From Halopseudomonas salina (GTDB taxonomy: Bacteria; Pseudomonadota; Gammaproteobacteria; Pseudomonadales; Pseudomonadaceae): a stretch of DNA of 64,000 nucleotides. How positions within the stretch are numbered: position 1 is the stretch's first letter; the number at the start of each line of letters is the position of its first letter. Below are positions 17,937 to 26,145 of the stretch, piece after piece. Both the position numbers and the translations under genes were made by a program. The notes under the pieces are model-generated. The model searched no databases, was not told the DNA's origin, and saw only the letters and a program-made list of their open reading frames with translations. The DNA lies in NCBI RefSeq assembly GCF_008641105.1, contig NZ_VTTI01000002.1, positions 224,050 to 288,049 of the forward strand, read 5' to 3'.

Positions 17937-19844
17937 TCAGCCGGTGCGGCTCTCCTCCATCTGAGGGTCCAGTTGGCCCTTCAGCTCCTCGAGGCAGGCC
18001 GGATCATCAATGGTAGAAGGCGTCACAAAGGCTTCGCCGCTGGCAATCTGGCGCATGATTCTGCGCAAGATCTTGCCTGATCGGGTTTTAGGCAGACGTT
18101 GCACAATCAGGCTGCGTTGAAAGCACGCCAAGGCGCCTATTTCCTTGCGCACCATGCTCGCCAGTTCGCCAGCCAGCTGTTGCGGGTCGATGTGCACGCC
18201 ATTTTTGAGCACCACCAGGCCCAGGGGTAATTCGCCTTTCAGTTCGTCAGGAATACCGATTACCGCGCATTCGGCCACGGCTGGGTGTGCGCCCAGCACC
18301 TCTTCCATTTCACCGGTGGATAGCCGGTGCCCTGCCACGTTGATGATATCGTCGGTACGACCCATCACGAAGACGTAGCCGTCCCTATCGACGTAGCCGG
18401 CGTCACCAGACACATAGAAACCGGGGAAGGTATTCAGATATCCCTCGCGAAAACGAGCCGGATTACCCCAGATGCCGGTCAGGCAACCTGGGGGCAGGGG
18501 CAGACGAATGGCAATGTTACCCTTCATGCCAGCGCTTACGGGTAGGCCCTCATCGTCCAGAATGCTCAGCATGTAACCAGGCATCGGCCATGTGGCGGAC
18601 CCCATCTTCGGCGCCTGCAGTTCGTAGCCTGCGGGGTTGGCAGCAATTGCCCAGCCTGTTTCTGTCTGCCACCAGTGATCAATGATCGGCCGATCAAAGT
18701 GCTCCTGAAGCCACGCCCAGGTGGGTGGATCCAGGCGTTCGCCGGCCAGGTACAGCCGCTCGAGGCGCGTCAGATCGAATTGCCTGGCCAGATCGGCATC
18801 CGGGTCCTCCTTGCGAACCGCGCGGAAAGCGGTTGGCGCAGCAAACAGGGTTTTCACGCCATACTCGCTGCAGACCCGCCAGAACGCGCCGGCGTCCGGT
18901 GTGCGTATCGGTTTGCCCTCGTAGATCACAGTGGTGCAGCCTGCCAGCAGCGGGCCGTACACGATGTAGGAGTGACCCACCACCCAGCCCACATCTGACG
19001 CGGCCCAGAATACATCACCCACGCCTACATCGTAGACGGACTGCATGCTGTAGCGCATGGCAACCGCATGGCCCCCATGGTCGCGGACTACCCCTTTGGG
19101 TTTGCCGGTGGTGCCTGAGGTATACAGAATATATAGAGGGTCGGTTGCCATTACGGGTACAGCATCGGCGGGTTCTGCATTGGCCAGGGCCTGGTGCCAG
19201 TCCAGGTCGCGGTCGGTATAAAGCTCGGCCTTGCAGGAGGGGCGCTGTAGAACCACGCAGTGGCGAACCGGATGCCGCGCCAGCTCGATCGCAGCGTCAA
19301 CCAGGGGTTTGTAGGCAATAGTCCGATCAATTTCAATACCGCAGGAGGCTGTCAGAACCACATCTGCCCTGGCATCATCGATGCGTACCGCAAGTTCCGG
19401 TGCAGCAAAGCCACCGAATACCACGCAGTGCACCGCTCCCAGGCGCGCGCAGGCCAGCATGGCAATGACCGTCTCGGGAATCATCGGCATGTAGATGATG
19501 ACCCTGTCGCCTTTCCCTACACCGAGCCCACGCAACATGCCGGCGCATTGAGCGACTCTACGGGTCAGATCCGCGTAGGTGATGGTTGCCTTGGTAGAAG
19601 TGACCGGTGAATCGTAGATAATGGCGGCCTGGTTGCCACGGCCGGCCTGCACATGGGCATCCAGGGCAAGCCATGACGTATTCAGCCTGCCGTCCGCAAA
19701 CCATTGGTGGTTACCTTCGGCATCCTGCGCGAGAATGGTGGTTGGCCGGGTATGCCATTCCAGTTTTGCTGCCTGGTCAGCCCAAAAAGCTTCCGGGTTC
19801 TCACTGGCCTGGTGGTAGGCTTGCTGGTAGTTTTGTGCGGACAT
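17937..19844 (-). CDS. prpE: Propionate--CoA ligase (acetyl-CoA synthetase family)
   Basis: This enzyme activates propionate, and probably acetate more weakly, to its acyl-CoA with ATP. The 635-residue protein belongs to the adenylate-forming family: P-loop YTSGTTGKPKGVVRDHGGH, WWQTETGW adenine-contact motif, YVSGDAGYVDRDGYVFVMGR hinge region, and the C-terminal acylation lysine in PKTRSGKILRR. The N-terminus (SAQNYQQAYHQASENPEAFW) is PrpE-like rather than AcsA-like. The ATG at 19844 has AGAGGAA eight bases upstream; the longer frame has none. It is divergent from the DUF294 gene across 167 bp and needs the acetylation-type lysine to be regulated, which is present. Confidence 0.9.
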   Translation of the reverse strand: MSAQNYQQAYHQASENPEAFWADQAAKLEWHTRPTTILAQDAEGNHQWFADGRLNTSWLALDAHVQAGRGNQAAIIYDSPVTSTKATITYADLTRRVAQCAGMLRGLGVGKGDRVIIYMPMIPETVIAMLACARLGAVHCVVFGGFAAPELAVRIDDARADVVLTASCGIEIDRTIAYKPLVDAAIELARHPVRHCVVLQRPSCKAELYTDRDLDWHQALANAEPADAVPVMATDPLYILYTSGTTGKPKGVVRDHGGHAVAMRYSMQSVYDVGVGDVFWAASDVGWVVGHSYIVYGPLLAGCTTVIYEGKPIRTPDAGAFWRVCSEYGVKTLFAAPTAFRAVRKEDPDADLARQFDLTRLERLYLAGERLDPPTWAWLQEHFDRPIIDHWWQTETGWAIAANPAGYELQAPKMGSATWPMPGYMLSILDDEGLPVSAGMKGNIAIRLPLPPGCLTGIWGNPARFREGYLNTFPGFYVSGDAGYVDRDGYVFVMGRTDDIINVAGHRLSTGEMEEVLGAHPAVAECAVIGIPDELKGELPLGLVVLKNGVHIDPQQLAGELASMVRKEIGALACFQRSLIVQRLPKTRSGKILRRIMRQIASGEAFVTPSTIDDPACLEELKGQLDPQMEESRTG

Positions 19845-20011
19845 GATGACTATTCCTCTTGTTTGCCGCCATGATTCGCTCCTGGGTCGGTGAGGGGAAC
19901 TAGACTTACGTCGGGTGGGCTGAAACTGCCCACCGGCGCACAATAGCCACACATGCAAGAGGGTCTTGCCCGTGATAATAAGTCTTTAACTGCCCGGGTG
20001 ACAAAGAGTCC

Positions 20012-21946
20012 ATGAGCAAAGACACAGTGTTCGCCGAAGCCGGTAAAACAGCGGTCATGCAGAACGTGCATGGCACTATGACGTTTCTGCTCGCCTATCC
20101 GCCCTTCAATCAGATGGAGACCAACCATCTGGCATACCTGGTTGAACACTGCCAGCTGCGTTTCTATGCCCAGGGTGAAGCCATCATCCGCCCCCAGCAG
20201 GGGGCAGTGACACATTTCTATATCGTCAAGCAGGGCCTGGTGCGCGGCGAGCGTCTGCTCAGCGGTCAGGACGAACCTGAGACCACCTTTGAAATCAGCG
20301 TTGGCGAGTGTTTTCCCCTGGCGGCACTGATTGGTGAGCGCGCCACCCGCACCGAGCATCTGGCCGGTGAAGATACCTTTTGTCTGGCTCTGCCGCGCAG
20401 TGAGTTCGCACGCCTGTTCAGCCTCTCTGCGCCCTTCCGCGACTTTGCCTTGCGCGGGGTCAGCAGCCTGCTTGATCAGGTCAACCAGCAGGCGCAGCAG
20501 CAGGCTGCTGAAAACCTCGGCGCACAATATTCGCTGGACACCCGTCTTGGCGACCTGGCCGTACGCAGCCCGGTCTGTTGCGCCGCCGAACTGTCCATCC
20601 GTGACGCGGTTAAAGCGATGGATGATGCCAGCGTGGGCAGCATTGTAATCGTTGATGCCGCGCATAAACCCCTGGGCATTTTCACCCTGCGCGACCTGCG
20701 CCGGGTAATCGCCCAGATCGATATAGATCTGGAGGACCCGGTAAGCGGCGTCATGACTCCATCGCCCCACTACCTGGCTCCTGGTGCTTCGGCCTTTGAT
20801 GCCGCCATTGCCATGACCAGTCTGCATATCGCGCATATATGCGTGGTTGAGAAAGAAAAGCTCATCGGCGTGGTGTCCGAGCGGGACCTATTCTCCTTGC
20901 AGCGCGTAGACCTGGTGCACCTGGCCAGAACCATCCGCCAAGCCACCAAGGTCAGTACTCTAGCCGCCCTGCGCACCGATGTACGCCAGTTGGTAGAGAG
21001 CATGATGGCCCATGGCGCCTCGTCAACCCAGATCACCCACATTATCACCCTGCTCAACGACCATACGGTGTGCCGGGTGATTGAACTTTGCATTCAACAG
21101 TATGGCGATCCGGGCTTCCCCTTCACCTGGATGTGTTTTGGTAGTGAGGGTCGTCGCGAACAGACCCTGCATACCGATCAGGACAACGGCATTCTCTTTC
21201 AGGCCGAAAGTCCCGCACAGGCAGCCAGTTACCGTGAACGTCTGTTACCACTGGCGCGACATATAAACAATGCCCTGGCGGAGTGCAGTTTCACACTGTG
21301 CAAGGGCAATATCATGGCCAGCAACCCCGAATTGTGTCTGTCGGAGCAGGAGTGGGATAAACGCTTCGATCAGCTGATCCGTACCACTACACCAAAGAAC
21401 CTGATGGAGTCCTCGATTTTCTTCGACCTGAGGGTCATATGGGGCGAGCCTGAGGGCACGCGCAGGATATTTGACCGGCTGCTCGACAAGATCCGCGACA
21501 ACTCCCTGTTCCAGCATATGCTGGCCCAGAATGCCTTGACACAACGGCCGCCCATCGGGCGCTTCCGTGATTTCGTGGTGGCTCGCAGCGGCGCCGAAAA
21601 AGACACCCTGGATCTGAAGAAACAGGGGTTGATGCCCTTTGTGGACGGCGCGCGACTGCTGGCACTGGCCCATGGCATTACCGACTGCAACACGCTCGAG
21701 CGCTTTCAGCAACTGAGTGCCCGCGAGGTGATTGACGCCAAGGATGCCGCCGCATACGAAGAGGCCTATCACTTCATTCAGCTGATCCGCATGCAGCAAC
21801 ACCAGTTGCAGGATCGGCAAGGTCTGCCTTTCAGCAATAGAATTGACCCGGACACCCTCAACCATCTTGACCGGCGCATCCTCCGCGAATCCTTTCGCCA
21901 GGCCAAGCGCCTCCAGGCCAGCCTGGCCATCCGTTACCAGCTATGA
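20012..21946 (+). CDS. cNMP-binding/CBS/DUF294 nucleotidyltransferase
   Basis: The 644-residue protein has four parts. There is a cyclic-nucleotide-binding-like domain (about residues 20-120) and two CBS domains (about 185-300, with VGSIVIVD and IGVVSERDL). A DUF294 nucleotidyltransferase domain (about 335-470) carries the catalytic pattern GSEGRREQTLHTDQDNGILF, and a substrate-binding C-terminal domain follows. The family resembles GlnD-type nucleotidyltransferases; its substrate is unknown. It overlaps the next gene, a DnaQ-like exonuclease, by four bases. This pair is commonly found beside acetate or propionate activation genes in Pseudomonas and Vibrio relatives, which fits prpE next door. 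A link to carboxylate metabolism is inference. Confidence 0.88.
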   Translation: MSKDTVFAEAGKTAVMQNVHGTMTFLLAYPPFNQMETNHLAYLVEHCQLRFYAQGEAIIRPQQGAVTHFYIVKQGLVRGERLLSGQDEPETTFEISVGECFPLAALIGERATRTEHLAGEDTFCLALPRSEFARLFSLSAPFRDFALRGVSSLLDQVNQQAQQQAAENLGAQYSLDTRLGDLAVRSPVCCAAELSIRDAVKAMDDASVGSIVIVDAAHKPLGIFTLRDLRRVIAQIDIDLEDPVSGVMTPSPHYLAPGASAFDAAIAMTSLHIAHICVVEKEKLIGVVSERDLFSLQRVDLVHLARTIRQATKVSTLAALRTDVRQLVESMMAHGASSTQITHIITLLNDHTVCRVIELCIQQYGDPGFPFTWMCFGSEGRREQTLHTDQDNGILFQAESPAQAASYRERLLPLARHINNALAECSFTLCKGNIMASNPELCLSEQEWDKRFDQLIRTTTPKNLMESSIFFDLRVIWGEPEGTRRIFDRLLDKIRDNSLFQHMLAQNALTQRPPIGRFRDFVVARSGAEKDTLDLKKQGLMPFVDGARLLALAHGITDCNTLERFQQLSAREVIDAKDAAAYEEAYHFIQLIRMQQHQLQDRQGLPFSNRIDPDTLNHLDRRILRESFRQAKRLQASLAIRYQL

Positions 21947-22659
21947 ATCCGTTTGACTGGCTCTCACGCAAGAGTGGCGCTCAACTGACCGAAGCTCAGC
22001 AGGCCCGCAGGGAACATCTCCCCCCTGTGCAACCGCTGAATGACACTCCCCTGGAGAAAGCGCGGTTGGTCGTCATGGATCTGGAAACCAGCGGCCTGGA
22101 TACACGACGCGACAAGGTCTTGTCGATCGGTGCGGTGGTTATCGAGCAGGGTGCCATCGACATGGGCACCCAGTACGAATGCACGCTCTACCGTGAAAAC
22201 CACAAGGTAACCGAAGCCATTCTGATCCACGGTATCGCGCCCAGCGAGATAGCCGAAGGCCGGGACGCCGCCGATGCGCTGCTGGATTTCATGGAATTCT
22301 CCGGCCAGTGCGTATTCATGGCTTTTCACGCCCGCTTCGATCAACGCATGCTGCGGCGCAGCTTGCGCGAGGACCTGGGGCATCGACTGCAGCATGTGTT
22401 TATTGATATCGCCGAAATGTCGCCCATGCTCTGCCCTGACGCGCAAGTTGGCCGCGGCGGTCTTGATGACTGGCAGGCCCATTTTCGTCTCAATAACACT
22501 CAGCGGCATAATGCGGCAGCTGATGCACTGGCCACCGCTGAAATCGCCTTGATCCTGTTGAGCAAGGCGCGCGCCCAGGGAATCCCCAATCTGGCCGCCC
22601 TGGAGAGTCGCCTCGGCCACTGGCGCAAGCTCAAGCACGCCCGTTCGGGCGGAATCTAG
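21943..22659 (+). CDS. DnaQ-like 3'-5' exonuclease
   Basis: This 238-residue DEDDh exonuclease resembles the epsilon proofreading subunit but is a separate paralogue. Exo I is VVMDLETSGLD (Asp and Glu present), exo II is in FMAFHARFDQRML, and exo III has HNAAADALATAE, the DEDDh histidine and aspartate. An N-terminal extension of about 40 residues precedes the domain. Its ATG overlaps the stop of the DUF294 gene (ATGA), so the two are translated together. The substrate is unknown; coupling to a nucleotidyltransferase suggests that it trims or reverses a nucleotide-containing product, which is a guess. Confidence 0.88.
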   Translation: MNPFDWLSRKSGAQLTEAQQARREHLPPVQPLNDTPLEKARLVVMDLETSGLDTRRDKVLSIGAVVIEQGAIDMGTQYECTLYRENHKVTEAILIHGIAPSEIAEGRDAADALLDFMEFSGQCVFMAFHARFDQRMLRRSLREDLGHRLQHVFIDIAEMSPMLCPDAQVGRGGLDDWQAHFRLNNTQRHNAAADALATAEIALILLSKARAQGIPNLAALESRLGHWRKLKHARSGGI

Positions 22660-22746
22660 CCTTATCGAAAAAAACTGAACCCCAGGGTTGGACACGGGTC
22701 GGAACGGACGATAGTCTTCGCGCCCCTGCCAATTCCGGAGTTCCAA

Positions 22747-23991
22747 ATGATCAACAAAACACGCCTTAGAACCGCCCTCGCCCTAGCCGCTGCTGCGGCC
22801 TCCACACAGGCTATGGCCAACGGTGTGGCCGTGAACGAGCAAAGTGCTAGCGGCATGGGCACGGGTTTTGCGGGCCGGTCGTCTTCTGCACAGGACGCCA
22901 GCACCGTATTTGGCAACCCTGCTGGCATGTCGAAAATCGAGCGTACCCAGATCAGCGGCGGCTTTGCCGTGATCGACGCCAGCACTGACATCAGCAGTGT
23001 ACAAAGCCCGGCTACCGGAACCAACGATGGCGATATGGTGCCATTCACCGCGATTCCCTTTGGTTATTACGTCAAACCCCTTAGCGACAACTGGCATTTC
23101 GGTCTGGGCGTCTACGTTCCCTTCGGCGTGATCAGCGACTACGAGAACAGCTTCCAGGGCCGCTACCACGGACTGGAAAGCGAAGTGCAGGTAGTTACTG
23201 TGCAGCCTACAATCAGCTACCGGATCAACGAGCGGGTCTCGGTTGGTTTCGGGCCCACCATCAATCGTATTGAAGGCACCCTGACCCGTGCGGTAGCTGC
23301 CAGTCCGCTCAACGATAGTTATGTGGATATTGAAGGAGACGACGTCGGGTATGGTTTCAATGTGGGCGTTCTGGCTGATCTGACCGATAGCCTGGCACTG
23401 GGCCTGACCTATCACTCGAAGGTTGACTACACCCTGGAAGGCGACACCCAGGTGTCTGATTTCCCTATCCCGGTTAACGGTACCTACGACGCCACGCTGG
23501 ACGTCACCACTCCGGAGTCGATTGACCTGTCGCTGACCTATGCACACAACGAATACTGGACGCTGTACGCCGGTGCTACCTGGACCCGCTGGAGCCAGTT
23601 TGATCAGTTGGTTATTGAAAACCCCTCTGCCCCAGGGCGGTTCGGCAATATCGAGGAGGACCTCAATTGGTCTGACACCGTAGCCTATGCATTAGGGGCT
23701 GCCTACCAGATCACTCCAAGTGTGGTGTTGCGTACTGGTGTTGCCTTTGATCGCTCGCCAACCAACGATGCCGACCGTACGGTACGTATACCGGTCAGTG
23801 ATCGCACGGTTCTGTCATTGGGTGCTGGCTGGGAGGCCACTGATAATCTGACATTGGATGTGGCCTATGCCTATTTGCACGAAGATGAAGGCAGTGTCAG
23901 CTACTCAGGATCCGACACCAGTCCCGCCTACACCGCCGATTACCGCAACAGCGCCCATGGTCTGTCAGCCCAGGCGACCTATAGCTATTAA
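22747..23991 (+). CDS. Outer membrane protein of the OmpP1/FadL/TodX family
   Basis: FadL-type porins carry long-chain fatty acids or hydrophobic compounds across the outer membrane. The 414-residue product has a signal peptide cleaved after TQAMA (about residue 25). The family's N-terminal hatch follows (NGVAVNEQSASGMGTGFAGRS) with the NPAGM motif near residue 60. Beta strands of alternating polar and hydrophobic residues end in an aromatic residue (ATYSY). GGAG lies six bases before the ATG. A terminator follows, so it appears to be a single-gene unit. The exact ligand cannot be read from the sequence. Confidence 0.9.
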   Translation: MINKTRLRTALALAAAAASTQAMANGVAVNEQSASGMGTGFAGRSSSAQDASTVFGNPAGMSKIERTQISGGFAVIDASTDISSVQSPATGTNDGDMVPFTAIPFGYYVKPLSDNWHFGLGVYVPFGVISDYENSFQGRYHGLESEVQVVTVQPTISYRINERVSVGFGPTINRIEGTLTRAVAASPLNDSYVDIEGDDVGYGFNVGVLADLTDSLALGLTYHSKVDYTLEGDTQVSDFPIPVNGTYDATLDVTTPESIDLSLTYAHNEYWTLYAGATWTRWSQFDQLVIENPSAPGRFGNIEEDLNWSDTVAYALGAAYQITPSVVLRTGVAFDRSPTNDADRTVRIPVSDRTVLSLGAGWEATDNLTLDVAYAYLHEDEGSVSYSGSDTSPAYTADYRNSAHGLSAQATYSY

Positions 23992-24007
23992 TTAATAGCG
24001 TACACAA

Positions 24008-24035
24008 AAACGCCCCGAACCAGTCGGGGCGTTTT
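24008..24035 (+). terminator. Terminator after the FadL-type gene
   Basis: A nine-bp stem (ACGCCCCGA/TCGGGGCGT, 24010-24018 with 24024-24032) with a five-base loop is followed by TTTT, 20 bp after the stop codon. Confidence 0.88.
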
Positions 24036-24132
24036 CATTCAACCTCGAACTTCGGTGCGCCAACAAAGGGAGCGTCCGGGCTGTAATGCATCACACCGCC
24101 TCTCGGCGGGCACCTTTAGAGCGGACGACCTA

Positions 24133-24396
24133 TCAGGACGGGTTGCCGGCGGGAAGTAGATCAGCTAGCGCGCCCAAATTGTTCTTGAATGCCTTGGCAA
24201 ACACATCACGATTTTGCGCCAGGTAAAGGCTGACATCTTCAGCGGTCTGCTCGGTCAATGACGGTACCGCAGTCTGCAGCACTTCACCGAGCGCTTCAGC
24301 CAGTTCTAGCATCTTGTCGTGACGATCAGCTTCGGCTTTATCCATGAACAACTGCTCCGGGTCTCTGCTACTACGATAAACAACTTCAACGGCCAT
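24133..24396 (-). CDS. yebG: YebG family SOS-induced protein
   Basis: YebG is a small DNA-damage-inducible protein of unknown biochemical function, under LexA control in enterobacteria. The 87-residue product opens with MAVEVVYRSSRDPEQLF and the DKAEADRHDKMLELAEAL segment that defines the family, followed by LYLAQNRDVFAKAF. I take the second of two in-frame ATG codons because AGAGG is spaced seven bases from it. A strong LexA box lies 68 bp upstream, which supports both identity and regulation. Confidence 0.85.
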   Translation of the reverse strand: MAVEVVYRSSRDPEQLFMDKAEADRHDKMLELAEALGEVLQTAVPSLTEQTAEDVSLYLAQNRDVFAKAFKNNLGALADLLPAGNPS

Positions 24397-24463
24397 ACTC
24401 ATACCTCTGGCTTGATAGTGATATCCGTTCTGTCGCTTTGATCAGACCGGCCGACACAGGATA

Positions 24464-24479
24464 CTGTATGTGCGTACAG
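24464..24479. promoter_or_regulatory. lexA box: LexA (SOS) box upstream of yebG
   Basis: The palindrome CTG-TATGTGCGTA-CAG matches the gammaproteobacterial LexA consensus CTG-N10-CAG with TAT/GTA half-site interiors. It sits 68 bp upstream of yebG (minus) and 112 bp upstream of the MocR-type gene (plus), so it could affect both. Confidence 0.82.
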
Positions 24480-24590
24480 TTATCACCTTTTTGTCGTGTC
24501 ACTTTTTTTGGCGCCTTCAGTCTCAATTGCCTATGCTTTCTCCAACTGGCTCACAACAACAACCCAGCAAGCCGGTTCAGGACACAGCTC

Positions 24591-26009
24591 ATGGCACAGC
24601 ATCTGTATCTGTACGAGGGCATCAGCGAGCGACTGCGCTGCCATATTCGACAGGGCAATTATCGATCGGGCGAACGACTGCCTTCGGTACGATCGCTCAG
24701 TCGACTGTTCAATGTCAGTGTGAACACCATCACCCAGTGTTTTCGACAATTGGAAGCTGACGGCTTTATCGAAGTGCGTCCCCGTTCCGGCGTATTTGTT
24801 GCGGACGCGCTCCCTGCCCCAGCCCGCCCTGACAATATTGCGCATTTCCCGTTGCTGCCGGTAGAGGTCTCCCTGAGCGAGGACATACTTCATTTCATGG
24901 AGCCCCATGCGAGATCCGAACTTGTGCGCTTCGGAATCGCCCTGCCCAGCCCCCAGTTGATAGCAGTGGACCGCATACTCAAAACCATGCGCGAGGTTAC
25001 CCGTACGCACGCACTGGAGTCCTGGGACTATACCCATCCCCATGGTCATGAGCGCTTTACCCATCAGCTCTCCCGGCGAAGCATCAACTATCCCGTACCC
25101 ATCGACCAGCATGAGCTGCTGGCTACCAACGGGTGTATGGAGGGAATTGAACTGGCTCTGCGCGCGCTGACGCAACCCGGAGACACTGTGGCCGTGGAGA
25201 CGCCCACTTACTATGGCACCCTGCTCGCGTTAGGCGTCATGCGGCGACGTGTCCTGGAGATCCCGACGCATTACCGGGATGGTATATGCCTGTATTCACT
25301 GGAACAGGCATTCAAACGGGGACAGGTCAAAGCCTGCCTGCTTTCGACCAACGCCCAGAACCCCCTGGGCTTTACCATGTCTGCGGAGCGTAAACGCAGG
25401 CTGGTCGCCCTGGCGGTCAAATTTGACGTACCCATCATAGAGAACGATATCTGGGGCGATACCGTATTCACCGGAGAGGCTTTACCCGCCAAGGCCTATG
25501 ATGAAACGGGCATGGTGATCTACTGCAATTCGTTTTCCAAAGCACTGATGCCCGGCTTACGACTTGGCTGGGTTGCGCCCGGGCGTTATCACCGCCGTAT
25601 TCGGGAGCTGAAACAGATCAGCAACATCACCACCGCTTCGGTTCCACAGATAATGATGGCGCGGTTAATGGAAAGCGGGTTTTACACGCAGCACATACAG
25701 CATTTACGGGGCCATCTGGCAACACAGACAGAACAGACCTCGAAACAGATCCTCGAATGCTTTCCCGCCGGTACCACAGCCAGGCAACCTACCGGTGGTT
25801 GCGTTTTATGGGTTGGATTACCTGGCGGCAGGGATGCGCGCCAACTCTTCGATCTGGCCTTGGCTGAGGGCATACACGTATTCCCCGGCAGCGTATTCTC
25901 TGCCGGGCCGAGGCATAGTGATTTCCTGCGGTTGAATGCCGGCAATCCGCTCAGCGAGCAAAACAGCAGGGCCATCCAGCGTCTTGGCGATATCGCAGCG
26001 AGGCTTTGA
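24591..26009 (+). CDS. MocR-type regulator (GntR HTH fused to PLP aminotransferase-like domain)
   Basis: This 472-residue protein joins an N-terminal GntR winged helix (residues about 5-75; GERLPSVRSLSRLFNVSVNTITQCFRQLE has the helix-turn-helix, written here in parts) to a fold-type I aminotransferase domain. The PLP lysine is K317 in NSFSKALMPG, and substrate-binding arginines lie in the C-terminal part (FLRLNAGN). Such proteins sense PLP or amino-acid adducts and activate a neighbouring metabolic gene; here no obvious target neighbour exists. The ATG at 24591 has AGGA eight bases upstream and starts at the domain boundary. The frame is open further upstream, but that would place the LexA box inside the coding region. 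Confidence 0.85.
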   Translation: MAQHLYLYEGISERLRCHIRQGNYRSGERLPSVRSLSRLFNVSVNTITQCFRQLEADGFIEVRPRSGVFVADALPAPARPDNIAHFPLLPVEVSLSEDILHFMEPHARSELVRFGIALPSPQLIAVDRILKTMREVTRTHALESWDYTHPHGHERFTHQLSRRSINYPVPIDQHELLATNGCMEGIELALRALTQPGDTVAVETPTYYGTLLALGVMRRRVLEIPTHYRDGICLYSLEQAFKRGQVKACLLSTNAQNPLGFTMSAERKRRLVALAVKFDVPIIENDIWGDTVFTGEALPAKAYDETGMVIYCNSFSKALMPGLRLGWVAPGRYHRRIRELKQISNITTASVPQIMMARLMESGFYTQHIQHLRGHLATQTEQTSKQILECFPAGTTARQPTGGCVLWVGLPGGRDARQLFDLALAEGIHVFPGSVFSAGPRHSDFLRLNAGNPLSEQNSRAIQRLGDIAARL

Positions 26010-26145
26010 CGCTTCGGGTACTGGCCCTGGACTCCTCTGTGTCAGTCAAATGCATGGATCTGTACCTGTTCCGCTCCACTCCCCGGGCCTAGCATGATGA
26101 TTCCAAAAACCAACAAGAAGGCTCCGGCCCAGAGGGATCTGCACC

